This document shows, in pieces, positions 37,953 through 46,930 of a stretch of DNA of 64,000 nt. Source of the stretch: Alcaligenes faecalis (GTDB lineage Bacteria; Pseudomonadota; Gammaproteobacteria; Burkholderiales; Burkholderiaceae_B); the NCBI RefSeq assembly GCF_009497775.1, contig NZ_CP031012.1, forward strand, positions 930,001 through 994,000, in the 5' to 3' direction. Under the pieces are notes generated by a model that did no database searches, was not told the DNA's origin, and was given only the letters and a program-made list of their open reading frames with translations. A program made the translations under genes and the position numbers. The stretch's first letter is position 1; each line of letters begins with the position of its first letter.

Positions 37953-37972
37953 ACTTGTTGAGCAGGAATACT

Positions 37973-38449
37973 ATGTCTGCGATCCCATTGACTGCGCAGG
38001 GCGCACAACGTTTGCAAGTCGAATTACACCGCCTCAAGACGGTGGAACGCCCGGATGTAATTAACGCCATCGCTGAAGCGCGAGCACAAGGCGATTTGTC
38101 CGAGAACGCCGAGTATGATGCCGCGCGCGAGCGCCAAGGCTTTATCGAGGGTCGGATTGCCGAACTGGAAGGCACTTTGTCCAATGCCCAGATCATCGAA
38201 CCGGCTGCGCTGCAGGCGGATGGCCGTATCGTGTTTGGTGCCACGGTTGAAATCGAGGACCTGGAGTCCGGCAACACCGTGACGTACCAGATCGTGGGCG
38301 ACGTCGAAGCCGACATCCGTGCCAACAAGATCTCCATCTCCAGCCCCGTGGCTCGTGCCCTGATTGGCAAGAGCGAAGGCGATGTGGTCGAGGTCAAGGC
38401 GCCCGCCGGTATTCGTGAATACGAAATCCTGACGATCAATTACGTTTGA
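37973..38449 (+). CDS. greA: Transcription elongation factor GreA
   Basis: The 158-aa protein has the N-terminal coiled coil (LTAQGAQRLQVELHRLKTVERPDVINAIAEARAQGDLSENAEYDAARERQ region, with the acidic tip DLSENAEY) and the C-terminal FKBP-like domain (ISISSPVARALIGKSEGDVVEV). It rescues backtracked RNA polymerase by stimulating transcript cleavage. The ATG at 37973 has AGCAGGA upstream; in-frame extension to 37895 is not conserved. The leader contains hairpins noted separately. Confidence 0.95.
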   Translation: MSAIPLTAQGAQRLQVELHRLKTVERPDVINAIAEARAQGDLSENAEYDAARERQGFIEGRIAELEGTLSNAQIIEPAALQADGRIVFGATVEIEDLESGNTVTYQIVGDVEADIRANKISISSPVARALIGKSEGDVVEVKAPAGIREYEILTINYV

Positions 38450-38501
38450 TCTTGCCTCTGACAGCAGGTTTGCCCTGCTGTTGATTCGAGCGCGCAAAAG
38501 A

Positions 38502-38530
38502 AAGGCCCCTGCACATTGTGCGGGGGCCTT
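38502..38530. terminator. Bidirectional rho-independent terminator
   Basis: AAGGCCCC and GGGGCCTT form the outer stem, extended by GCAC/GTGC around ATT. It lies between convergent greA and yhbY. Confidence 0.85.
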
Positions 38531-38545
38531 ATAATTTACGGCAGT

Positions 38546-39142
38546 TTAGCGTTTGCCCGAACCGCCCAGTCCGCGACGGGCGCCGGCCCGCAGGGACATG
38601 GCGCTGCCAGGACGGTTGGTATTGCTACGGGGCGCAGCAGCCGGCTTGACGGCCGAGAACTTCTGAACGCTGCGTGGTGCGGCCGAAGCTTTTTTCTCCT
38701 GGGTGCTGCTGCGTTCAGCTTGCATTTCCGCACGACGAGCACGTTCCGTCTTGCGTGTACGCTGAACACCGGAAGCGGCCAGTTTCTTGGGCGTGTAAGG
38801 CTCCGAGGGCTTGCGCACCGCACGGGTGGGTTTTTCAACAGGCGCTCCCAAAACAGGGGGGCGTTCGATATTGGGTCTGTAGATGGTCAGGATTTTGCCC
38901 AGATGATGAATAGGGGCAGCATCGAGCGCATCGCAGATTTGTTCTAACATGGTCAGACGGGCCTGACGGTCATCACCGGCCACACGGATCTTGATGAGCT
39001 GGTGAGCCTGCAGGTGGACGGTGATTTCTTTGATCACGGCGTCGGTCAGGCCATTGTCTCCAATCAGGACAACTGGGCGCAGAGCGTGAGCAGCAGCACG
39101 AAGTTCGCTGCGCTCATGAGGTGTAAGGTTGAGTTTTGGCAT
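38546..39142 (-). CDS. yhbY: YhbY-type CRM-domain RNA-binding protein with long basic tail
   Basis: The first 97 residues are a YhbY/CRS1 RNA-binding domain (LTPHERSELRAAAHALRPVVLIGDNGLTDAVIKEI, HLGKILTIYRP), a family that associates with pre-50S ribosomal particles. E. coli YhbY is about that length. Here a further 100 residues rich in arginine, lysine, alanine and proline follow, probably disordered and RNA-binding. It is divergent from rlmE with only 17 bases between start codons, the usual neighbour arrangement. Confidence 0.9.
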   Translation of the reverse strand: MPKLNLTPHERSELRAAAHALRPVVLIGDNGLTDAVIKEITVHLQAHQLIKIRVAGDDRQARLTMLEQICDALDAAPIHHLGKILTIYRPNIERPPVLGAPVEKPTRAVRKPSEPYTPKKLAASGVQRTRKTERARRAEMQAERSSTQEKKASAAPRSVQKFSAVKPAAAPRSNTNRPGSAMSLRAGARRGLGGSGKR

Positions 39143-39159
39143 AAAGAGATTGTACGGGA

Positions 39160-39798
39160 ATGGCCAAGAAAAAATTCTCTAAAGAGTGGGTTCAGCAGCA
39201 TATAAATGACCCCTACGTCAAATTGGCGCAACAAAAAGGGTATCGCGCGCGTGCGGCCTTCAAGCTCAGTGAAATATTGGATCTGGAGAAGATTCAGGTT
39301 CAGGGCAAGGTGGTGGTGGACCTGGGGTCTACGCCGGGCAGCTGGTCGCAATTGATACGTGAACGCATGGTCGGCCCTGGCGGTGTGCTCAATGGTCGCA
39401 TTATCGCACTGGATATATTGGAAATGGAACCAATTGCCGGGGTAGAGTTCATGCAGGGCGACTTTCGCGAGGACTCGGTGCTGGCGCAATTGCAGGATTC
39501 CTTAAAAGGTGCCGCGGTAGACCTTGTGATTTCGGATATGGCCCCCAACTTGTCTGGTGTGGCATCGGCCGATTCCGCCCGCATCCAGCATTTATGCGAG
39601 CTGGCACAGGAATTTGCCCTGCAGCATCTGACCGATGAAGGGGTACTGATCGTCAAAGCCTTCCACGGCAGCGGGTTTTCCCAGATCGTGGAGTCTTTCA
39701 AGCAGAATTTTGTCAGAGTCGTCGAGCGTAAACCCAAGGCTTCGCGTGATAAATCCTCCGAAACCTTTCTCGTTGCCCGAGGCTTGAAGCGCAGGTAA
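39160..39798 (+). CDS. rlmE: 23S rRNA 2'-O-ribose U2552 methyltransferase RlmE
   Basis: The 212-aa protein is the FtsJ/RrmJ enzyme that methylates U2552 in the A loop of 23S rRNA. The catalytic K-D-K-E set is visible: K in [15 protein letters not shown] in [11 protein letters not shown] in VKAFHGSGF and E in [14 protein letters not shown]. The SAM site is [13 protein letters not shown]. It is followed by ftsH, the common gene pair. Confidence 0.95.
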   Translation: MAKKKFSKEWVQQHINDPYVKLAQQKGYRARAAFKLSEILDLEKIQVQGKVVVDLGSTPGSWSQLIRERMVGPGGVLNGRIIALDILEMEPIAGVEFMQGDFREDSVLAQLQDSLKGAAVDLVISDMAPNLSGVASADSARIQHLCELAQEFALQHLTDEGVLIVKAFHGSGFSQIVESFKQNFVRVVERKPKASRDKSSETFLVARGLKRR

Positions 39799-39905
39799 TT
39801 TATGACTTGCCGGTCTTTGAATCGGGTAGAATGAACTATGTATGGCGCTTGTTCAGGTGTGTGTAAGCATATTTGGCAAGTTATCGCAATCGCAGGAGAT
39901 TGGCT

Positions 39906-41819
39906 TTGAACAATTCGTTTTCCAAAGTCGCGATCTGGATGGTTATTGCGCTGGTGCTGTTTACTGTTTTCAAGCAGTTTGACGGCCGGCCACCAGCCAC
40001 TGATGGCGTCACTTACACACAATTCATGAATGATGCCCGCTCCGGCCGCATCAGCAAGGTAGATATTCAGGGCGATACCCTGCATGTCACGCCGGATTCT
40101 GGCCGCAGCTACTCGCTGACGTCCCCCGGTGACCTGTGGATGGTGCCTGAACTGGTGAAATCCGGTGTGCAGGTATCGGGTAAAGCCCGCGAAGAGCCTT
40201 CCTTCCTGACCAGCCTGTTCATCTCCTGGTTCCCCATGCTGCTCTTGATTGGCGTGTGGGTGTTCTTCATGCGCCAGATGCAAGGTGGTGGCAAGGGCGG
40301 GGCATTCAGCTTTGGCAAATCGCGTGCGCGTTTGCTGGACGAGAACTCCAATCCTGTTACCTTTGCGGACGTGGCCGGTTGCGACGAAGCCAAGGAAGAC
40401 GTACAGGAGCTGGTGGACTTCCTGCGCGACCCAAGCCGCTTCCAGCGTCTGGGTGGCCGCATTCCACGCGGTATCCTGATGGTCGGCTCGCCCGGTACGG
40501 GTAAGACCCTGCTGGCCCGTGCCATTGCAGGCGAAGCCAAGGTGCCTTTCTTCAGCATTTCCGGTTCCGACTTCGTGGAAATGTTTGTTGGTGTGGGTGC
40601 TTCCCGCGTTCGCGACATGTTCGAGACCGCCAAGAAGCAATCGCCTTGCATTATCTTTATCGACGAAATCGACGCCGTGGGCCGTCAGCGTGGTGCTGGC
40701 CTGGGCGGTGGTAACGACGAACGCGAACAGACACTGAACCAGTTGCTGGTTGAGATGGACGGTTTTGAAACCGGCCAAGGCGTACTGGTGATTGCCGCTA
40801 CCAACCGTCCTGACGTACTGGACCCCGCTTTGCTGCGTCCTGGTCGTTTTGACCGTCAAGTAGTTGTTGGCCTGCCTGACATCCGTGGTCGCGAGCAAAT
40901 CCTGAAAGTGCACATGCGCAAAGTGCCTCTGGCTCCCAACGTGGATGCCGTGGTGCTGGCTCGTGGTACTCCCGGTTTCTCCGGTGCCGATCTGGCCAAC
41001 CTGGTGAACGAAGCCGCCTTGTTCGCTGCGCGCCGTAACGGTCGCACCGTGGATATGCAGGACTTCGAACGCGCCAAGGACAAGATCATCATGGGTGCAG
41101 AACGCCGCACCATGATCATGCCCGAGGAAGAGCGTCGCAACACCGCTTACCACGAAGCCGGTCACGCTCTGGTAGCTTGCATGCTGCCCAAGACGGACCC
41201 GGTTCACAAAGTCACCATCATTCCTCGTGGTCGTGCTTTGGGTGTCACCATGCAATTGCCGGAAGGCGATCGCTACAGCATGGACAAAGAGCGCCTGTTG
41301 AACATGATTGCCGTGCTGTTCGGTGGTCGTATCGCTGAAGAAGTGTTCATGAATCAAATGACCACCGGCGCATCGAACGACTTTGAGCGTGCCACGCAAA
41401 TTGCACGAGACATCGTGACTCGCTACGGCATGACAGACTCCCTGGGTCCTGTTGTGTACGCCGAGAACGAAGGCGAAGTGTTCCTGGGCCGCAGCGTCAC
41501 CAAAACAACGCATGTATCCGAAGCCACCATGCAGAAAGTGGACTTCGAGATCCGCAAGATTATCGACGAACAGTACGCGGTTGCCCGCAAGCTGATCGAA
41601 GACAATATGGACAAGATGCATGCCATGGCCAAGGCCTTGCTGGAGTGGGAAACCATTGATGCCGACCAGATCGACGACATCATGAAAGGTCTGCCACCAC
41701 GGGCTCCACACGTGCCCAACAGCAATGACAACACACCCTCCGATGGCTCCACGCCACCAGCCGCTGGTCCTAGCCCAGCCGATGACAAGGGTGCCGCGGC
41801 TACAACGCCTGTTGCTTAA
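39906..41819 (+). CDS. ftsH: ATP-dependent zinc metalloprotease FtsH
   Basis: The 637-aa protein has two N-terminal membrane helices around a periplasmic domain, an AAA ATPase with Walker [13 protein letters not shown] and Walker [12 protein letters not shown], the second region of homology with RPGRFDR, and the zinc site H416EAGH420. It degrades membrane and regulatory proteins. The start is a TTG at 39906 with AGGAG six bases upstream, giving [12 protein letters not shown]; an ATG at 39873 would add eleven unsupported residues. The last 35 residues are a proline-, serine- and asparagine-rich tail. Confidence 0.95.
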   Translation: MNNSFSKVAIWMVIALVLFTVFKQFDGRPPATDGVTYTQFMNDARSGRISKVDIQGDTLHVTPDSGRSYSLTSPGDLWMVPELVKSGVQVSGKAREEPSFLTSLFISWFPMLLLIGVWVFFMRQMQGGGKGGAFSFGKSRARLLDENSNPVTFADVAGCDEAKEDVQELVDFLRDPSRFQRLGGRIPRGILMVGSPGTGKTLLARAIAGEAKVPFFSISGSDFVEMFVGVGASRVRDMFETAKKQSPCIIFIDEIDAVGRQRGAGLGGGNDEREQTLNQLLVEMDGFETGQGVLVIAATNRPDVLDPALLRPGRFDRQVVVGLPDIRGREQILKVHMRKVPLAPNVDAVVLARGTPGFSGADLANLVNEAALFAARRNGRTVDMQDFERAKDKIIMGAERRTMIMPEEERRNTAYHEAGHALVACMLPKTDPVHKVTIIPRGRALGVTMQLPEGDRYSMDKERLLNMIAVLFGGRIAEEVFMNQMTTGASNDFERATQIARDIVTRYGMTDSLGPVVYAENEGEVFLGRSVTKTTHVSEATMQKVDFEIRKIIDEQYAVARKLIEDNMDKMHAMAKALLEWETIDADQIDDIMKGLPPRAPHVPNSNDNTPSDGSTPPAAGPSPADDKGAAATTPVA

Positions 41820-41845
41820 CTTACAACATAGGCCACGCCTATTTC

Positions 41846-42688
41846 ATGAATTACCCTGAGTGGTCTTGTGGGCGCTTCCAGTTTGGGCTGGAGCGCCCTT
41901 TGGTTATGGGGATTGTGAATGTCACCCCAGACTCCTTTTATGACGGCAATACACACAATGATTTGCCTCGGGCGCTGGACCACGCCCGTCAATTAATCGC
42001 CGAAGGCGCAGATATTCTGGATATTGGTGGCGAATCTACTCGCCCCGGTGCCGAACCCGTTTCCCTGGAACAAGAGCTTGAGCGTGTGATCCCCCTGATC
42101 GAGGGCTTGCGCGACAGCGGTGTGGCCTTGTCGGTGGATACGTTCAAACCCGAGGTCATGCGTGCCAGCCTGGCGGCAGGTGCAGACATGATCAATGACA
42201 TCTATGCCTTGCGCATGCCCGGTGCGATCGAGGTCGTCAAGGACTCCAACTGCGGTCTGTGCATCATGCACATGCAAGGCGAGCCCAGGACCATGCAAGA
42301 GCAGGTTCACTATGATGATGTGGTCGTTGATGTACGTCATTTTTTGCAACAACGATGTGACGCCATAGTGAGCGCAGGCATTCAATCCGAGCGTATCATG
42401 CTGGATCCCGGCTTTGGCTTCGGTAAAACAGCGGCACATAATTATCAGTTGCTACGGGATTTGCAGCAGGCGGCAGTGCCTGGTTATCCCTGGTTGATCG
42501 GCTTGTCGCGCAAATCCATGATTGGCCATGTCACGGGGAAACCCGCCAGTGAGCGTTTGATTGGCAGTCTATCGGCAGCCCTTGCCTGCGTGGCACGGGG
42601 CGCAAAAATTGTCCGCGTCCATGATGTAGCCGCCACGCGCGAAGCGCTGGATGTGTGGAACGCGGTTGAATGTGGAGTCTCTGAATGA
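41846..42688 (+). CDS. folP: Dihydropteroate synthase
   Basis: The 280-aa protein makes dihydropteroate from p-aminobenzoate and the pterin pyrophosphate, and is the sulphonamide target. Family signatures are [15 protein letters not shown] and [18 protein letters not shown], and the later [13 protein letters not shown]. It follows ftsH by 26 bases and overlaps glmM by 4 bases, so ftsH-folP-glmM is probably one transcript. Confidence 0.95.
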   Translation: MNYPEWSCGRFQFGLERPLVMGIVNVTPDSFYDGNTHNDLPRALDHARQLIAEGADILDIGGESTRPGAEPVSLEQELERVIPLIEGLRDSGVALSVDTFKPEVMRASLAAGADMINDIYALRMPGAIEVVKDSNCGLCIMHMQGEPRTMQEQVHYDDVVVDVRHFLQQRCDAIVSAGIQSERIMLDPGFGFGKTAAHNYQLLRDLQQAAVPGYPWLIGLSRKSMIGHVTGKPASERLIGSLSAALACVARGAKIVRVHDVAATREALDVWNAVECGVSE

Positions 42689-44028
42689 GCGATCGTAAGT
42701 ATTTCGGCACCGATGGTGTCCGCGGTGAAGTAGGTGGCCCAACGATTAACCCCGAGTTCGCTTTGCGCCTGGGTTACGCTGCCGGGCAGGTTCTGGCCGC
42801 CCAATATGAAGGCACAGGCCGCCCCACCGTGGTGATTGGCAAGGACACCCGTATTTCCGGCTACATGCTGGAATCGGCGCTGGAAGCCGGCTTGTCGGCC
42901 GCCGGGATCGATGTATTGCTGGCTGGCCCCGTGCCTACGCCCGCTGTGGCTTATTTGACGCGTACGCTGCGCCTGACGGCCGGTATCGTGATCTCTGCCT
43001 CGCACAACCCGTATTACGACAACGGCATCAAGTTCTTCTCCGCCCAAGGCACCAAGCTGCCTGACGAGATTGAGCTGAAAATTGAGCAGGCCATTGACCA
43101 GCCCATGCACTGGGTGAAGTCCGAATCCCTGGGCCGTGCCCGTCGTCTGGCTGACTCGGCTGGCCGCTATATTGAATTTTGCAAGAGCGCCTTCCCGAAT
43201 GACTTGAACCTGAACGGGCTCAAGATTGTTGTGGATGCGGCTCATGGCGCGGCGTACAACATTGCCCCGCACGTATTCCGCGAGCTGGGTGCTGAAGTGA
43301 TTGCTGTGGGTGTCCAGCCTGATGGTTTCAACATCAATCAGGAAGTGGGCGCGACCTATCCCGAGAAGCTGGCCGAAGAAGTACGCAAGCACAGTGCTGA
43401 TTTGGGTATTGCTCTGGACGGTGATGCAGACCGTCTGCAGATGGTCGATTCCCAGGGACGCATCTACAATGGCGACGAACTATTGTATCTAATTGTTGCT
43501 GATCGTCTGCAGTCTCAGCCCGTAAAAGGCGTGGTTGGCACGCTGATGACCAACCTGGGTTTCGAGAAGAAAATGCAGGAACTGGGGGTGGAATTTGCAC
43601 GCGCCAAAGTGGGCGACCGCTACGTGCTGGAACTGATGCAGCAAAATGGCTGGGTGTTCGGTGGCGAAAGCTCGGGTCACTTGCTGTGTCTGGAATGGCA
43701 CACGACAGGCGATGGTATTATTGCCGCCTTGCAAGTTCTGACCGCCCTGTGCCATAGCGGCAAGAGTCTGCCTGAGCTGATGGAAGGTCTGAAGATGTAC
43801 CCGCAAATCATGGTCAACGTGCCATTGCAAGCGGGCCAGGACTGGAAAAACCATGCAGGTTTGCAACAGGCAACCCGGGAAGTGGAGCAAATGTTGGGTG
43901 ACCGTGGGCGAGTGCTTATTCGCGCATCGGGCACAGAACCCAAGCTGCGCTTGATGGTAGAAGCAGAACAAGCGGATCTGGCTCAAGCAGGCATCGATAC
44001 CTTGCTTGCAGTGGATTTAATGAAATAG
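42685..44028 (+). CDS. glmM: Phosphoglucosamine mutase
   Basis: The 447-aa protein converts glucosamine-6-phosphate to the 1-phosphate for cell wall and lipopolysaccharide synthesis. The phosphoserine is S106 in [16 protein letters not shown]; the magnesium loop is [11 protein letters not shown]; the sugar loop is GGESSGH; the phosphate loop is [10 protein letters not shown]. The start overlaps the folP stop (ATGA). Confidence 0.96.
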   Translation: MSDRKYFGTDGVRGEVGGPTINPEFALRLGYAAGQVLAAQYEGTGRPTVVIGKDTRISGYMLESALEAGLSAAGIDVLLAGPVPTPAVAYLTRTLRLTAGIVISASHNPYYDNGIKFFSAQGTKLPDEIELKIEQAIDQPMHWVKSESLGRARRLADSAGRYIEFCKSAFPNDLNLNGLKIVVDAAHGAAYNIAPHVFRELGAEVIAVGVQPDGFNINQEVGATYPEKLAEEVRKHSADLGIALDGDADRLQMVDSQGRIYNGDELLYLIVADRLQSQPVKGVVGTLMTNLGFEKKMQELGVEFARAKVGDRYVLELMQQNGWVFGGESSGHLLCLEWHTTGDGIIAALQVLTALCHSGKSLPELMEGLKMYPQIMVNVPLQAGQDWKNHAGLQQATREVEQMLGDRGRVLIRASGTEPKLRLMVEAEQADLAQAGIDTLLAVDLMK

Positions 44029-44096
44029 TAATGTGGCTATCAAATACCTGAAACATTGTTTGTGCATGATGCACGAAAGTGTTTGGAGTCATCACG

Positions 44097-44879
44097 ATGC
44101 TAAATCTTGAGCGCGAACGTACTGAAGTGGATTGGGCTAATACTTGGGCAGGTCATACCGTTGGAGGCCTGGCCTTGCGCCTGGCTCGTACCCAGGCAGA
44201 GCTTGAATGCCTTCAGCGCTTGCGTTTTCAGGTTTTCACCCAGGAAATGAACGCCGTCTTCCCAGACCAGCATAATGGTCTGGATATCGACCGTTTCGAT
44301 CCCTGGTGCGAGCATTTCATGGTTACCGAACCCGAAGAAAATCGGGTTGTAGGAACCTACCGCTTGCTGACCCCTGAAAATGCCAATAAAGCGGGCGGCT
44401 ATTACTCAGAGTCCGAATTCGATATCAGCGCCCTGGATGCGCTGCGCCCCAGCCTGGTTGAGGTTGGGCGCTCCTGCATCCACCCCGACTACCGTAATGG
44501 CTCGGCCATCATGATGCTGTGGGGCGGTATTGCTGCCCTGACGCGTGTAGGCGGTTACCGCTACCTGCTGGGTTGTGCCAGTGTCAGCCTGCGCGACGAT
44601 GGTGTCACTGCTGCCGAAGTCTGGCGTGTGGCTCAGAAGTCCATGCAAGACAACAAGCACATTCCGCATGTGCAGCCCTTGAATCGCTATCCGGTTGAAC
44701 GACTGAACAGCGATTTGCCAGCGCGTATTCCACCGCTGATCAAAGGCTATCTGAAGTTGGGTGCCACGATTTGTGGTGCGCCTGCCTGGGATCCGGATTT
44801 CAATACGGCAGACTTTCCTGTGCTGCTGGATCTGGAGGCCATGGACGAGCGTTATAAACGCCACTTTGGCCTGGTCTGA
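44097..44879 (+). CDS. olsB: OlsB-like L-ornithine N-alpha-acyltransferase
   Basis: The 260-aa GNAT-fold protein matches the OlsB group (often annotated as hemolysin-like), which transfers a 3-hydroxyacyl chain from acyl carrier protein to ornithine, the first step of ornithine-lipid synthesis. Marks are LRFQVFTQEMNAVFP, VGTYRLLTP, VEVGRSCIHPDYRNGSAIMMLWGG and the C-terminal PPLIKGYLKLGATICG. The ATG at 44097 has TTTGGAG upstream. No olsA lies next to it. The neighbouring phosphate genes fit a role in replacing phospholipids when phosphate is scarce. Confidence 0.85.
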   Translation: MLNLERERTEVDWANTWAGHTVGGLALRLARTQAELECLQRLRFQVFTQEMNAVFPDQHNGLDIDRFDPWCEHFMVTEPEENRVVGTYRLLTPENANKAGGYYSESEFDISALDALRPSLVEVGRSCIHPDYRNGSAIMMLWGGIAALTRVGGYRYLLGCASVSLRDDGVTAAEVWRVAQKSMQDNKHIPHVQPLNRYPVERLNSDLPARIPPLIKGYLKLGATICGAPAWDPDFNTADFPVLLDLEAMDERYKRHFGLV

Positions 44880-44936
44880 TTGCGTACTGCTCAGGCCTGA
44901 CCAAGTCGGGCCTGAATAGGGCCTGCGGATAAAAAG

Positions 44937-44980
44937 AACCCCCGAAAGTTGGATGGGCATCCAACTTTCGGGGGTTTTTT
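44937..44980 (+). terminator. Long perfect-stem terminator after olsB
   Basis: A 19-base perfect inverted repeat (AACCCCCGAAAGTTGGATG and its complement, 44937-44955 and 44958-44976) with only two bases between the arms, followed by a T run. It is unusually long and perfect. Confidence 0.9.
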
Positions 44981-44995
44981 AGGTTCTGATGATCT

Positions 44996-45040
44996 GCGTG
45001 GCGTGGCGTGGCGTGGCGTAGTATGGCGTGGCTTGTGGCT
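44996..45040. repeat. GCGTG pentanucleotide repeat, decaying
   Basis: Four perfect GCGTG units at 44996-45015 are followed by GCGTA, GTATG, GCGTG and GCTTG. It lies just past the olsB terminator in non-coding sequence. Confidence 0.85.
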
Positions 45041-45199
45041 TGGCTCTGCTGAGTGTGGCTGAGCCAGTTAGCAGTTTGGTACGCTAGTGCGAACTACACG
45101 CCAGTCACAGCGTCTCTCAGCCTGGGCTGGAGCAGCGACAAGCCGGGTGGATAGTTTTTCAACAGGCCCACCCAGCCTCCAGGCACTCAGCTGGTCCTG

Positions 45200-46690
45200 T
45201 CAGACCAGCTCCAGGCTCAGGTCATTGATATCGCTTTGCCAAGCCTGTACTTCGGCCAGCAAGGAGGCCTGGGACAAGGGGTGGCTGGCCATCCACTCAT
45301 GATCCAGATGAATCATGACGGTCTTGCCACGCGCTTCCAGACTAAGCGGCAGGGTTTCCCGGTCCTCACGACGGCGCATCAGCATGACGGCCAGGCGCAG
45401 GCTCAGCAAGGTCAGCCACCAGGCGTTATTGGTTTCAAAGCGCTTGAGCTTGCCCAGTTTGCCCTGGTGACCCAGGCTCAGGAAACTCAACAAGGCTTGG
45501 TCGTCGTTGGAAAAGCCAGGCATATCGGCATGCTCCAGCACGTAGGCCGTGTGCTTGTGGTAATCCGCATGCGCAATGCTCAGGCCCACTTCGTGCAGAT
45601 CGGCCGCCCAGCCCAATTGGCGTTGCAGTTCCTGCACTTCGGGGCTATCAGGCAGCTTCAGCTGTGCGAAGAACGTCATGGCCGCGTCGTGCACACGATG
45701 TGATTGGCGTGTGTCGATCTGATAGCGCTTCATCATCTGCTGAACCGTCTGGTCGCGCTGATCGTGTTCCGATTCGCGGCCCAGCATGTCGTAGAGCACG
45801 CCCACACGCAGAGCGCCTTCACCGGGCAGCATCTGACGAATCTTCAGCTCCTGGAAGGCGGCCATCATGATGGCCAGACCTGCCGCCAGCACGGGCGCGC
45901 GGTGCGGCTTGATGCCGCTCAGATTGCGCGTGTCCACCTTGCCATCGTGCACCAGGCGTTTGCGCAGCAACTCCATGCCTTCCAGGGTAATCCCCTTTTT
46001 GGACATGCCGTTCTCTTGCAGGATGGCGATCAGGCCCTTGGCGGTCCCGGAGGAGCCATAAGCTTCCTGCCAGCCCGTCTTGCGGTACTGGCGCGTAATC
46101 CCTTCCAGCTCGCGACGAGCCGTCAGGATCGCATTGCTCATGCGCTCTTCGGTGATCACGCCATCGGAGAAGAATTTGTCGGTATAGCTGACACAGCCCA
46201 TGTACAGGGAGGACAGCAGCAGGGGTTTGAGGCCCTTGCCAATAATCACTTCGGTCGAACCACCGCCAATATCAATCATCAGACGGCGATTGGGGGAGGG
46301 GGGCAGCTCGTTGCTGATTCCGGAGAAAATCAGACGGGCTTCCTCGTGGCCGGAGATGACCTCGATAGGAAAGCCGAAGGCCGCCTCGGCAGCCGGCAAA
46401 ACCTCGCTTAAATTGCGTGCCACCCGAAAGGTATTGGTGGCCACGGCACGAACGCGATTGGGGTGAAAACCGGCCAGACGTTCGTTAAATCGTTTCAGTA
46501 TGACTACCGCGCGTTCAATGGCATCGGGGCTGATGTACTTGTCGGGGCCCATGCCGGCGGCGAGTCGGACGGATTCATTAAGGCGGTCAATGGTGTAGAT
46601 CTGGGCATGACCGTTGTGCTGAACCACTCGTCCAATGGATAAACGAAAGCTGTTGGAGCCCAGGTCCACAGCGGCAAGAAGTTGTTCCAT
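45200..46690 (-). CDS. ppx: Exopolyphosphatase, Ppx/GppA family
   Basis: The 496-aa protein degrades polyphosphate from the end, and family members may also hydrolyse pppGpp. Phosphate-binding motifs are AAVDLGSNSFRLSIG at the N terminus and MIDIGGGSTEVIIG near residue 145. A C-terminal HD-like helical domain starts near residue 310 (LHEVGLSIAHADYHKH). It is divergent from ppk, giving a facing pair that makes and breaks polyphosphate. Confidence 0.94.
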   Translation of the reverse strand: MEQLLAAVDLGSNSFRLSIGRVVQHNGHAQIYTIDRLNESVRLAAGMGPDKYISPDAIERAVVILKRFNERLAGFHPNRVRAVATNTFRVARNLSEVLPAAEAAFGFPIEVISGHEEARLIFSGISNELPPSPNRRLMIDIGGGSTEVIIGKGLKPLLLSSLYMGCVSYTDKFFSDGVITEERMSNAILTARRELEGITRQYRKTGWQEAYGSSGTAKGLIAILQENGMSKKGITLEGMELLRKRLVHDGKVDTRNLSGIKPHRAPVLAAGLAIMMAAFQELKIRQMLPGEGALRVGVLYDMLGRESEHDQRDQTVQQMMKRYQIDTRQSHRVHDAAMTFFAQLKLPDSPEVQELQRQLGWAADLHEVGLSIAHADYHKHTAYVLEHADMPGFSNDDQALLSFLSLGHQGKLGKLKRFETNNAWWLTLLSLRLAVMLMRRREDRETLPLSLEARGKTVMIHLDHEWMASHPLSQASLLAEVQAWQSDINDLSLELV

Positions 46691-46930
46691 GAGGCATCGC
46701 TCGGGATGATTACTGTGCGATTATAAGGACATTAATCATGGGTTTTGTTACATAAACCGGAAAATTAAGAAAAGTTAGACGAAAGCATCTTTGGAAAGGC
46801 GATGTGGTATTTGTGCTCCGGCTGCAGATCGGTGATTTAGACTTGAATGGCCCCTGGGTCATAGAGCTGTAACATTCATGTAGTAAAAGTCTCACGATCC
46901 CATTTTCTTTGGCTTTTTAACGACCTCACC

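Larger units (their letters stand above)
37566..37972. other. uraA-greA intergenic region with promoter-like and hairpin elements
   Basis: No gene is supported here. The gap holds a terminator hairpin (37735-37761), a small hairpin CACAGA/TCTGTG (about 37768-37784) and a second terminator-like hairpin directly before greA (37927-37952). A promoter-like pair lies at 37698-37726. Confidence 0.6.
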
